From contig CAXXSW010000007.1 of assembly GCA_963677625.2 (NCBI GenBank), positions 248,001 to 312,000 of the forward strand: a DNA stretch of 64,000 bases, read 5' to 3'. Under the pieces are notes generated by a model. The model ran no database searches. It was not told where the DNA came from and saw only the letters and a list, made by a program, of their open reading frames with translations. The DNA is from UBA1351 sp963677625 (lineage in GTDB: Bacteria; Bacillota; Clostridia; Lachnospirales; Vallitaleaceae). Both the position numbers and the translations under genes were made by a program. Shown here piece by piece: positions 7,298 through 14,422 of the stretch; the stretch's first letter is position 1; every line of letters starts with the position of its first letter.

Positions 7298-7834
7298 ATG
7301 GATTTAAATCAATTGAGACAGGACTGTGCTAGGAAACAAAAAAAGGGGTTGCATTTCATTCTAGGATCTATTCTTATATGGACATTAGTAGCAATCATAC
7401 ATATTACCAATTTACCTATACTAACTAAGAATTTGCTAACTTTTTGTGCGACTGCACCATTAGTTCCCCTGGCATATATGATATCAAAGGTTATAAAAGT
7501 AGAGTTTAGCGACACGAAAAATCCGTTGAATCAACTTGGACTATTGTTTTCACTCAATCAGATTATCTATTTGTTAATAGCAATGTGGGTGTATCCAACC
7601 GTCCCAGATAAAATGGTCATGGTTATAGCAATAATATTTGGAGCACATTTGTTACCGTATGCTTGGCTGTATGTTTCCAAAACATATGGAGTGATGTCAT
7701 TACTAGTGCCAATTACAGCACTAATAGTGGGCAATATTTTTGATGTATATGTGTTGGCAATATTAATGGTGATATTTGAGATTACTTTTAGTATACTGCT
7801 GGCAATTGAAGTAAGAAAGCTCAATAGAATTTGA
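7298..7834 (+). CDS. DUF7010 family membrane protein (cassette 11)
   Basis: A 178-residue protein with a cytosolic basic start (MDLNQLRQDCARKQKKGL) followed by about five to six membrane helices. The opening 'L-R-x-D-x-x-x-K-Q-K-K-G', the 'KNLLTFC' segment and 'FGAHLLPYAWLY' match what I recall of DUF7010. No enzymatic motif is evident; the role is unknown. The frame is open back to 7175 inside attC10, but the true start is ATG 7298 after AAAGGAG. Expected cassette ends are lost: the left R' is mutated and the right attC is only a remnant, so this gene is probably fixed in place. Confidence 0.75.
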   Translation: MDLNQLRQDCARKQKKGLHFILGSILIWTLVAIIHITNLPILTKNLLTFCATAPLVPLAYMISKVIKVEFSDTKNPLNQLGLLFSLNQIIYLLIAMWVYPTVPDKMVMVIAIIFGAHLLPYAWLYVSKTYGVMSLLVPITALIVGNIFDVYVLAILMVIFEITFSILLAIEVRKLNRI

Positions 7835-7837
7835 GTT

Positions 7838-7860
7838 ATAAGCAGAGGTCCCTTATATGA
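7838..7860 (+). repeat. attC11 remnant (right end only)
   Basis: GCAGAGGTCC followed by CTTATATGA matches the right end of long attC sites (CGAGGTCC-GTTATATGA), with the crossover G changed to C. No R'' or left arm precedes it, so most of the site has been deleted. Confidence 0.5.
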
Positions 7861-8347
7861 AATTCCCCTCTTCGACAAATATGGATTGTTCAATTTAGAT
7901 TAATTTATAGTAACTATTATAGTGCAATGAAGGTATTTTTTAGATGCTTTAATATTGGATTTGCAAAGTGATGCGTATAATTCAGCTTTAAGTATAACTT
8001 CATTGTTTAGTAAAGCACATCCTAGAAATAGAAGGGAACAATTTTACCAGATTTATGGTAAGCGAAAAACTAGAAAAGTTGTACTTATATATCAGAATAA
8101 CACAGATGGGTTTCTTGATGAGTAGACGATTGTTTGGGTATACGTATTGAAAACCTAAAAATGTGAAAGAGGATTTTGGAGATATGTACAGATTATAATA
8201 AGTAATCGCTGATTTAAACTACCAAGGTGTGTTATGTGAATTTCATGAATGTAAGATCTTATTTGATTTAATGAAAACACAGGTTTTATTTATCTATTGT
8301 TCATAATTATAGGGATAAAAACACGAAAACTTTTGGGAGGAATAAAA
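7861..8347 (+). other. Intergenic stretch with a gene-like remnant
   Basis: No complete gene is seen. A frame open from 7931 to the TAG at 8123-8125 encodes about 64 codons of plausible protein (FLDALILDLQSDAYNSAL..., ending NNTDGFLDE) but has no ATG and no ribosome site; it looks like the tail of a decayed gene. The rest is AT-rich and contains the leader of the ABC operon. Confidence 0.4.
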
Positions 8348-9205
8348 TTGGACGCTGTTTTGGATATAAACAATCTTTGTAAAAGCTACGATGGGTTTCG
8401 TTTGGAGAATATAAATATGTCACTTGAAAAAGGAACGCTGACCGGATTCGTAGGACCTAATGGTGCGGGTAAAACGACAACCATCAAAAGCATATTGAAC
8501 ATTATCAAGCCAGATAATGGGAAAATCACGGTTTTTGGTATGGATAGCGTTACCAATGAGTTAGATATAAAACTAAAGTTGGGGATTGTTCTAGATGATG
8601 GGCATTTTTACGAAGATTTGACTTTAAGAAAAATGAAAAGTTTAATATCCCCCATGTATCCTACATGGAATGATAATGATTATCAATTCTATATTAAAAA
8701 ATTTGAACTACCTGAGAACAAAAAAATCAGGGATTTATCTAGAGGAATGAGAATGAAATACGCACTTGTGCTTGCTCTTTCACATGGTGCTGAACTTTTT
8801 ATTTTGGACGAGCCTACATCTGGTCTTGACCCTTTGGTTAGAAACGAACTTTTAGAAACACTAAAAGATATTGTAATAGATAATAAGACTGTTTTGATGT
8901 CAACGCATATCACTTCTGATCTTGACAAAATAGCTGATTATTTGTTTCTTATATTTGATGGCAAAATTATCTTACAGGGAAAAAAAGATGAGATAAAAGA
9001 CCAACACGCTATTGTAAAAGGTAATGGTATAGCATTGTTGCCTGATTATGACAACTTCTTTATCGGCATAAATAAATCGTCATGTGGCTTTGAGGGATTA
9101 ACGGATAACAAATCAGAGCTAAAAAAGGTACTGCCGAACAAAACAACTTATGAAGTTCCAACGATAGAGGACATCATTTTGTACTATACAAAGAGGTACA
9201 AATAA
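8348..9205 (+). CDS. ABC transporter ATP-binding protein
   Basis: A 285-residue ATPase with all nucleotide-binding motifs: Walker A GPNGAGKT (36-43), Q-loop region near 80, an atypical signature LSRGM (130-134) in place of LSGGQ, Walker B LFILDE (150-155), D-loop SGLD and H-loop His187. The start is taken as TTG 8348, preceded by GGGAGGAAT; the frame continues upstream to 8297 without a ribosome site. It overlaps the permease gene by one base (TAATG), so the two form one exporter of the ABC-2/YtrB-like type. Such pairs export drugs, peptides or lipids. It sits inside the cassette array but is not bounded by intact attC sites. Confidence 0.9.
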   Translation: MDAVLDINNLCKSYDGFRLENINMSLEKGTLTGFVGPNGAGKTTTIKSILNIIKPDNGKITVFGMDSVTNELDIKLKLGIVLDDGHFYEDLTLRKMKSLISPMYPTWNDNDYQFYIKKFELPENKKIRDLSRGMRMKYALVLALSHGAELFILDEPTSGLDPLVRNELLETLKDIVIDNKTVLMSTHITSDLDKIADYLFLIFDGKIILQGKKDEIKDQHAIVKGNGIALLPDYDNFFIGINKSSCGFEGLTDNKSELKKVLPNKTTYEVPTIEDIILYYTKRYK

Positions 9206-9837
9206 TGCGCTCAAACCTTCTTAATTTTACAAAAATGCAGGTTTCATCACTTAGTCAAATCGTTTGGCTACAACTTCTATGTGTTGTATTATTCCCGATG
9301 TTTTTTAATCAAATTAACATAAATAATGATTTGGCTAATATCATTATTTACTTTACGGGGCTTTTGATGCTGTCTTATTTGCTATTGAGAAATTTTGCCT
9401 TCAATGATGCTAAATATAAGACTAAGTTGTTATTCAGCATTTTACCTGTTACACCTAATACAATCATAGGGGCGAGGGGTATTATTATTTATCTTTTCTG
9501 TTTAATTGCCACACCACTTATAATTTTCTTTTCCAATGTAACACATATGATAAAACCAGAAATATTTGCAGTTGTGCAGTTACATATTCTGCCATATGGA
9601 TTACTGCTGGTTGTTATTTTTATGCCAATAGAATTTTTGATTTTCTATATGTTTGATGCACAAAAGGCGGATATTATCGGTGCACTTATGCTCTTTCCGT
9701 ATATAGCACTTACAGCACTTTTATATAATCATTTATTGAATACACCTCTTTGGGTTGTAGTATTTATTATTGCCGCCTTTATAAATATATTTTGTTATAG
9801 GCTTTCTATTCAACTATACAAAAATTGGAAATTATAA
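9205..9837 (+). CDS. ABC-2 type membrane permease
   Basis: A 210-residue hydrophobic protein with six predicted membrane segments and a short N-terminal cytosolic start (MRSNLLNFTKMQ). Length and layout resemble the small ABC-2 permeases (ABC2_membrane_5 type) that partner YtrB-like ATPases. Its start codon overlaps the stop of the ATPase gene (TAATG), implying translational coupling and a 1:1 complex. The substrate is not predictable. No GntR regulator, which often accompanies such pairs, is present upstream, though the decayed frame at 7931-8125 occupies that place. Confidence 0.8.
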   Translation: MRSNLLNFTKMQVSSLSQIVWLQLLCVVLFPMFFNQININNDLANIIIYFTGLLMLSYLLLRNFAFNDAKYKTKLLFSILPVTPNTIIGARGIIIYLFCLIATPLIIFFSNVTHMIKPEIFAVVQLHILPYGLLLVVIFMPIEFLIFYMFDAQKADIIGALMLFPYIALTALLYNHLLNTPLWVVVFIIAAFINIFCYRLSIQLYKNWKL

Positions 9838-9916
9838 GTCATTTTTAAAACAAATATATATTTGGATGAGCCAATAACATGTCTGTACAAATTTTGGTAT
9901 TTTGTTCTCTAACTAT

Positions 9917-9945
9917 TTTAAATTTATGAAAAAGAGATGTATAAT
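9917..9945 (+). promoter_or_regulatory. Sigma-A-type promoter for the GNAT gene
   Basis: -35 TTTAAA (9917-9922), 17-bp spacer, perfect -10 TATAAT (9940-9945), about 100 bp before the start at 10045. It is one of few clear promoters inside the array. Confidence 0.5.
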
Positions 9946-10044
9946 AAGTGTGATAATTTGAGTAAGAAGAAGCTTTTGTGAAAGGTTATTCTAGCATTAT
10001 TATAGAATGTTTGTCATCTGAATATGAAAGTTAGAGGTTATAGA

Positions 10045-10605
10045 ATGAATAAAAACAGCAAAATACTAATACGTGATATGGAGATCAATGATATTGAAAG
10101 TTATATAGATTTGTATCATCCTGATCGCAGATTTCATAAGTTTAATGGACCATATTACAAGAAGTCATCTGTAGAAGAGTTACGCATATATGGTGAAGAG
10201 ATGCATGCTAAGCTTATCGCCGGTGATAATAATGTAATGGGTAATAAGATGTTAATTGTAGATGATACTACTAATGACTTGATTGGACAAGTTAATTGGT
10301 ATTGGAAATCTAAGGAGACATTATGGATGGAAGTTGGAATAGTAATATTTAATGAAGATTATTGGGGACAAGGAATAGGATATAAAGCGTTGAGTATGTG
10401 GGTTGATATGATTTTTTCAAAACGACCTGAACTTATAAGGCTTGGACTATCTACTTGGTCAGGTAATGAAAGAATGATGAGGCTTGCTGAAAAGTTAGGA
10501 TTTAAGAAAGAAGCTGTTTATAGGAAAGCAAGAATTGTTGATGGTGAATACTATGATTCAGTAAGCTATGGAGTATTAAGAGAGGAATGGGAAGTTCGCG
10601 AATAA
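10045..10605 (+). CDS. GNAT family acetyltransferase, RimJ/RimL-like
   Basis: A 186-residue protein. Motif A is NEDYWGQGIGYKALSMWVD (about 108-126, Q/R-x-x-G-x-G/A form G-Q-G-I-G) followed by the RimJ/RimL-type pattern 'LGLSTWSGNERMMRLAEKLGFKKEA'. These features place it with the acetyltransferases that act on protein N-termini or aminoglycoside-like amines. ATG 10045 is chosen over 10024 because AGAGG lies 7 bp upstream of it. It precedes attC12, but its upstream boundary is not a recognisable attC: R'' GCCTATC of attC12 predicts a start core GTTAGGC that is not found between 7860 and 10024. Deletion or insertion has therefore altered this cassette. Confidence 0.85.
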   Translation: MNKNSKILIRDMEINDIESYIDLYHPDRRFHKFNGPYYKKSSVEELRIYGEEMHAKLIAGDNNVMGNKMLIVDDTTNDLIGQVNWYWKSKETLWMEVGIVIFNEDYWGQGIGYKALSMWVDMIFSKRPELIRLGLSTWSGNERMMRLAEKLGFKKEAVYRKARIVDGEYYDSVSYGVLREEWEVRE

Positions 10606-10640
10606 GCTATAGTACGTGTAGGATCTCCGTATATTACATC

Positions 10641-10768
10641 GCCTATCATACGATTCAGCGACACTGCGATCGCTAACCGAGTCGCCTACCACATTAGGCC
10701 ACCCAAAGGGTCCCGGCCATGAGTGGCGGCTGTAAGCTCCTTACGTCGTGAACCGAGGTCCGTTAGAA
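10641..10768 (+). repeat. attC12, long type, mutated R''
   Basis: R'' GCCTATC 10641-10647 (expected GCCTAAC), R' GTTAGAA 10762-10768, 128 bp. The body is nearly identical to attC5. Confidence 0.75.
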
Positions 10769-10805
10769 GACATTACATTGCATACTGGGTTATGGAGAGG
10801 ATTTT

Positions 10806-11357
10806 ATGAGAATTAATGAGTTTCAGATAGAGAATGAAGGATTGATATGGACATTAAGATGTCCTAATGTAGATGATTCAACCGCATTGGCTGATTTGAG
10901 GATAAAGATTGATAGTCAGACAGAATTTATGGATAGAGAAAATGGTGAGGGGATATTATCCAGTGAAGATTTCAAAAATATCATTGCTGAAGATAATAAA
11001 GACGATAGAAGCTTGTTTTTAGTAGCTGAAGTTGAAGGAAGAATAGTTGGCTTTGCAAGATGTATTGGGAAGAAACTTAGGCGGTTTAGGCATCAGGCTG
11101 ATTTTGGAATATGTGTTGAACGTGACTATTGGGGCTATGGTATTGGTAGTGAATTGCTAAATGCTATTGTTATATGGTCTGAACAAGTTGGTTTAAAGAA
11201 GATAACATTATCTGTTGTTGAAGACAATGTAAAAGCTATTAGTTTATATAAGAAATATGGGTTTATAGTAGAGGGGCGATTAATTGATGACAGATATCAT
11301 AGTGATGGAAAATTCTATAATACAATAATTATGGGTAGGATTTCCGGAAACAATTAG
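10806..11357 (+). CDS. GNAT family N-acetyltransferase (cassette 13)
   Basis: A 183-residue protein with a complete GNAT core: motif A RDYWGYGIGSELLNAIVIW (about 101-119, G-Y-G-I-G) and motif B VVEDNVKAISLYKKYGFIVEG (about 139-159), with the catalytic-type Tyr in SLYKKYGF. N-terminal residues 1-70 follow the pattern of acetyltransferases in which an aromatic-rich segment forms the acceptor pocket. The start follows GGAGAGG. It is the third acetyltransferase of the array and not closely similar to the other two. Cassette ends GTTAGAAGA and TCCTCTATC match only partly, indicating drift. Confidence 0.88.
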   Translation: MRINEFQIENEGLIWTLRCPNVDDSTALADLRIKIDSQTEFMDRENGEGILSSEDFKNIIAEDNKDDRSLFLVAEVEGRIVGFARCIGKKLRRFRHQADFGICVERDYWGYGIGSELLNAIVIWSEQVGLKKITLSVVEDNVKAISLYKKYGFIVEGRLIDDRYHSDGKFYNTIIMGRISGNN

Positions 11358-11387
11358 AGTTATTGGTAAGTTGACGTATGCAATATC

Positions 11388-11460
11388 CTCTATCAGACTG
11401 GTCCCAACACGCACAAAAACAAGGTGGATGCACGCGTCGGGAACAGCCGGACCGTTAGGT
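11388..11460 (+). repeat. attC13, short type, mutated R''
   Basis: R'' CTCTATC 11388-11394, R' GTTAGGT 11454-11460, 73 bp. Arms CTGGTCCCAACACGC and GCGTCGGGAACAGCCGG pair. Confidence 0.75.
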
Positions 11461-11597
11461 GAAACCCTACCATATAATTTCCATGCTACTTCCATGTAGT
11501 GCTGGTATTTGGTGAATAGAAATTGGTTAGTATCAACAAGCAATAAATTTTGCTATGAAGGTATGTTAAGATATTGATTACCATTTGGGGGGATAAT

Positions 11598-12317
11598 ATG
11601 ATAAAAAAAATAAAATCGTTAATAATATTTAGTTTATTATTGTCAATGTTTTTTCCATTAGTCGTATCTGCTAATTCAGCGGAACCGCCTGGGATTGTAG
11701 TTATTCTAGAAGGAAGTCAAATAGAGACAGATGCATGGATGATGTATGATGACAAGAAAATATCCGGGCGAAGGATAGATTATCTCTTTGAAGCTCAATT
11801 TTGGTACAAAGCGTATTTTTCTGAGGAGAAACCGGAAACATTCACGTTAAATGTAATATCAGGGGATGGACAGATTTACAGCTATGATCTTGATATTAAA
11901 GGTCATTATCGCAATACGTATACTGTCAATATGAAGAATATGGAAATTACTTCTGGAAAATCTTTGAGCCGATCCATACTGTTAATCTTTTCAAGGGTTA
12001 TACTGACATTATTGATTGAATGTCTTATTTTCTACTTATTTGGCTTTAGACAGAAGAAGTCATGGGTAATTTTCCTAGCAATCAATTTAATTACACAGAT
12101 TGGGTTGAATATATATATCAATTCGGTCGATGTAGCTGCTAGTTACCCAATTATCACATATTTATTTGGAGAGTTTTGGGTATTTTTTGCAGAAATTATT
12201 GCCTTTTCTGTTTTGGTAAAAGAAAAGAAATTACTAAAGCGAATTGCATATGCTTTTGTTGCCAACATGGTAAGTCTCATTGCCGGAGGGTATCTACTGA
12301 CTCGGCTGCCATTATAA
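11598..12317 (+). CDS. Secreted-domain membrane protein of unknown function
   Basis: A 239-residue protein starting at ATG 11598 after GGGGGG. An N-terminal signal peptide (KKIKSLIIFSLLLSMFFPLVVSA, cleaved near ANS-AEPP) is followed by an extracytoplasmic domain of about 100 residues beginning PPGIVVILEG. Three or four membrane helices then fill residues 125-239. This layout recurs in clostridial and bacilli membrane proteins of unknown function, often near regulatory or lipoprotein genes. No catalytic motif is seen. It shares a two-gene cassette-like unit with the HAD gene downstream, an unusual arrangement for integron cassettes, which usually hold one gene. Confidence 0.7.
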   Translation: MIKKIKSLIIFSLLLSMFFPLVVSANSAEPPGIVVILEGSQIETDAWMMYDDKKISGRRIDYLFEAQFWYKAYFSEEKPETFTLNVISGDGQIYSYDLDIKGHYRNTYTVNMKNMEITSGKSLSRSILLIFSRVILTLLIECLIFYLFGFRQKKSWVIFLAINLITQIGLNIYINSVDVAASYPIITYLFGEFWVFFAEIIAFSVLVKEKKLLKRIAYAFVANMVSLIAGGYLLTRLPL

Positions 12318-12323
12318 CAGTAG

Positions 12324-12491
12324 ATGGCAACGGATATGACTGAGATTGAAGAAATATCTAGACTTCTGGGTAAAGTTGAATGTACTCTAGCAGAGAACCA
12401 AGAAGATGCTGCAGGTTGGAATTATTATATTGACTTTTATGAATTAGAAAATAATGATGGATGGTTTAGATTTACGTTTGGAGGATGTATT
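12324..12491 (+). pseudogene. In-frame protein remnant ahead of the HAD gene
   Basis: Codons 12324-12491 encode MTEIEEISRLLGKVECTLA... NYYIDFYELEN...WFRFTFGG. The pattern 'EIxxIxxLLxxV ... WNYYIDFY ... RFTFGG' reads like the end of an unrelated regulatory or lipoprotein domain. It is continuous in frame with the HAD phosphatase but is not part of a HAD fold. No ribosome site precedes 12324. I infer a truncated gene fused by deletion; a real N-terminal extension cannot be excluded. Confidence 0.4.
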
Positions 12492-13100
12492 TTGAAAGTG
12501 ATTTTATTTGATTTTGATGGGGTATTGACTGTTGATGCTTTCGGGTCAGTTACAATCATAAATTATATTGTTAAAGAAACTGGAATTAATTATACTAGTG
12601 TTGATAAAGCTTATCGAAAACACAACAAAGAATTGTTGCTTGGTATAAAGAAACATGAAGATATGTGGGATGAGTTTTGTAATGATTTAAACACAACAAT
12701 AGACTATAGAATTTTATATGATTCTTTTATCAACACCAAACTTGATTTAAAAATGCTTGAATATGTAAGGTCGCTTAAAGAAGCCGGATATAAGTTAGGC
12801 ATCGTTACAGATAACAAGAAAGATAGAATTGAAGCAATAGTAAATCATAATAATTTGTATGAACTTTTTGAACATATATTTATATCAGCAGAGGTTGGCA
12901 TAAGCAAAAAAAATAAAGAAATATTTTATAAGGCAATTGAGGCTTTTTCGGCAGAACCAAATGAATATGTTTTTATAGACAATACGAAGGATAATTTAAT
13001 TGCACCTCTAGAAATAGGAATGCACACTATATATTATGACGATAAAGAGCGTGATATTGAAAGACTTAAGAGAGAGATAAATAATTGGAAATCGGCGTAA
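12492..13100 (+). CDS. HAD family hydrolase
   Basis: A 202-residue phosphatase-type HAD protein. Motif I is VILFDFDGVLT (nucleophile Asp at about residue 7, acid/base Asp two later), motif II is a Thr in GIVTDNKKD (about 97-105), motif III is the Lys in GISKKNKEIF (about 138-147), and motif IV is VFIDNTKDN with paired Asp (about 162-170). The cap is helical (C1 type). TTG 12492 is preferred as the start because GGAGG lies 7 bp upstream and the HAD fold begins there; the open frame continues to 12324. The substrate is unknown; small phosphate esters are typical. Confidence 0.8.
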   Translation: MKVILFDFDGVLTVDAFGSVTIINYIVKETGINYTSVDKAYRKHNKELLLGIKKHEDMWDEFCNDLNTTIDYRILYDSFINTKLDLKMLEYVRSLKEAGYKLGIVTDNKKDRIEAIVNHNNLYELFEHIFISAEVGISKKNKEIFYKAIEAFSAEPNEYVFIDNTKDNLIAPLEIGMHTIYYDDKERDIERLKREINNWKSA

Positions 13101-13107
13101 ATTACCG

Positions 13108-13233
13108 CATAAACATACGATTCAGCAAAATACCTTCGCTAACTGAGTCACACCTACATTAGGGGGTCGCAAGCTCACACCCATGAGCTCGCCCTGTATG
13201 CACCTTGGCTTCCTAAACTGAAAAACGTTAGAT
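13108..13233 (+). repeat. attC14, long type, degenerate left core
   Basis: A left core like CATAAAC (13108-13114) replaces RYYYAAC; R' GTTAGAT 13227-13233. The body keeps ACATACGATTCAGCA and a CTAACTGAGTC block but has several substitutions. Probably inactive. Confidence 0.65.
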
Positions 13234-13261
13234 GAACTTCACCTAAGAGAGTGTTTTCAAA

Positions 13262-13330
13262 ATCTATCAGTTTTATTGGGTCCGGCTTTGTGAGAGCTGA
13301 CGGATGTTGTGAGCACTCGGAACGTTAACA
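13262..13330 (+). repeat. attC15 candidate, last of the array
   Basis: R'' ATCTATC 13262-13268 and R' GTTAACA 13324-13330, 69 bp, preceded by ACTCGGAAC as in the short sites. Pairing of the arms is weak. Between attC14 and this site there is only about 30 bp, so the 'cassette' is empty. Confidence 0.5.
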
Positions 13331-13372
13331 GAAATTAACATCTAGATAGGGAGATTAGCACTTCGGACAGGC

Positions 13373-14296
13373 CTATTCACCTGTCCTATTAAACCCTATG
13401 GATGCATCACTCTTTAATGTTAGTGATTGTTTTGTGTTCGTTGAAATATTGCGATTCAGCTGTTCCAGTTTTTCTTCTAACTCTTCTTTCTTTCTTAGGT
13501 CGATTTCCAAAGATTCTATATTCTGCTTTAAGTCTCCGATAATCAAATTCTTAGCTTCTATCTCTTGTCTGTGGTTAGAGTCAATCTCATTAAGTTCGAC
13601 ACGTAGGCGTCGAATGAATGAACCCATTTCATCTGCACTCCCTGCCAAACGGTTAATAATCTCAAGATAATCAGAAAAAATATTGTTATCCATATAATAT
13701 GGATAGCGAATAGCATGATCAATCTCACTCCAAGCCTCTTCAAATATGGTGCGGACCTGTATTTCAGCAAATAGGTCTAAATCATCAAGTAGGAGACGAA
13801 TTAAATAGTGAACTGATCGATAGCCTGAAGGATGAACCTTAATATCACAGTCATTTTTACTGTAGTTATCAATAAGGTTTCGTGAATCACCCTGCCTAAT
13901 GTTTGCAACAACCCTTTCTTTCAGTTCCCATCTTTCCATAATGATATGATGGATTGACTCCCAATCTTCTTTAAAAAGATGAAGAATCCTAATACCAATT
14001 AAGTCATTGATCATACCACAGTAGTTATCTGGTCTTGGATGAAAGTCTGGATTTTTGATGTTTTTACGAATAATTTTCTCAATAAGATGTTCAGGATCCT
14101 TGGTTCTAAACTTTACTGAGTGGACCTGCTGGAATTCTTTTATCTCATCAACTAGCTGGATGGCATAGGCATCCAATTGACTTTTTAGATTGATGTAGTT
14201 TTCGTAAATGTCCTCAAGCTCTTTCCAATCATAATTGCACCTAGAGAAAACTTGCTCTGTCATCCTAAATTTCTTAAAAAATTCACTTCTGTCCAC
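13373..14296 (-). CDS. RelA/SpoT-domain (p)ppGpp synthetase-like protein
   Basis: A 307-residue protein with the RelA/SpoT nucleotidyltransferase domain (about 40-200): DLIGIRILHLFKEDW, HPSGYRSVHYLIR (the 'G-Y-x-x-x-H' GTP-binding loop) and EIQVRTIFEEAWSEIDHAIRY, the conserved catalytic-Glu strand. No HD hydrolase, TGS or ACT domain is present, so it is a stand-alone synthetase larger than a typical SAS (about 210-260). The extra C-terminal 90 residues are a Glu/Lys-rich coiled coil. GTG 14296 is chosen because GGAGG lies 7 bp upstream; an ATG six bases earlier overlaps that ribosome site. A GGACAGG/CCTGTCC hairpin (13365-13386) overlaps the stop. It is the first gene beyond the cassette array and on the opposite strand. 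Confidence 0.8.
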   Translation of the reverse strand: MDRSEFFKKFRMTEQVFSRCNYDWKELEDIYENYINLKSQLDAYAIQLVDEIKEFQQVHSVKFRTKDPEHLIEKIIRKNIKNPDFHPRPDNYCGMINDLIGIRILHLFKEDWESIHHIIMERWELKERVVANIRQGDSRNLIDNYSKNDCDIKVHPSGYRSVHYLIRLLLDDLDLFAEIQVRTIFEEAWSEIDHAIRYPYYMDNNIFSDYLEIINRLAGSADEMGSFIRRLRVELNEIDSNHRQEIEAKNLIIGDLKQNIESLEIDLRKKEELEEKLEQLNRNISTNTKQSLTLKSDASIGFNRTGE

Positions 14297-14422
14297 TCTC
14301 ATTCCTCCCATTTTCTAATCACATAGACCACATGAGGTCTTAAGAGATTCCCATTACCCATCATACTTTTATCGTTAAAACACTTATAGCAATCATAAGC
14401 ATGAAAAAAACCCAAAAACAGT

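Larger units (their letters stand above)
1..13330 (+). mobile_element. Integron gene-cassette array (attC sites, no integrase in window)
   Basis: Small genes on one strand alternate with related imperfect palindromes. Thirteen sites from 644 to 13,330 plus one remnant have an RYYYAAC-like left core and a GTTRRRY-like right core. Two classes are seen: long sites of about 127 bp (attC1, 2, 4, 5, 7, 8, 9, 12, 14) sharing an internal CTAACCGAGTC block, and short sites of 53-97 bp. In several cassettes the first 9-10 bases are the exact reverse complement of the R'' core at the cassette's own end. No tyrosine recombinase is present in the window and the array continues left of base 1. It may be an integron whose intI lies upstream, or a cluster of attC sites lacking an integrase (CALIN). 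Array identity is seen in the sequence; mobility is inferred. Confidence 0.85.

Noticed and set aside
644..13330. CRISPR array or simple dispersed intergenic repeats (REP/BIME-like)
   Set aside because: Units are 53-130 bp, spaced by whole genes of variable length, palindromic, and have cassette-specific end cores; none of this fits CRISPR, and the core complementarity does not fit ordinary dispersed repeats.
13365..13386. Intrinsic terminator after the RelA/SpoT gene
   Set aside because: A GGACAGG/CCTGTCC hairpin overlaps the stop codon but has only a 7-bp stem and no U-run, so it is mentioned in the gene entry only.
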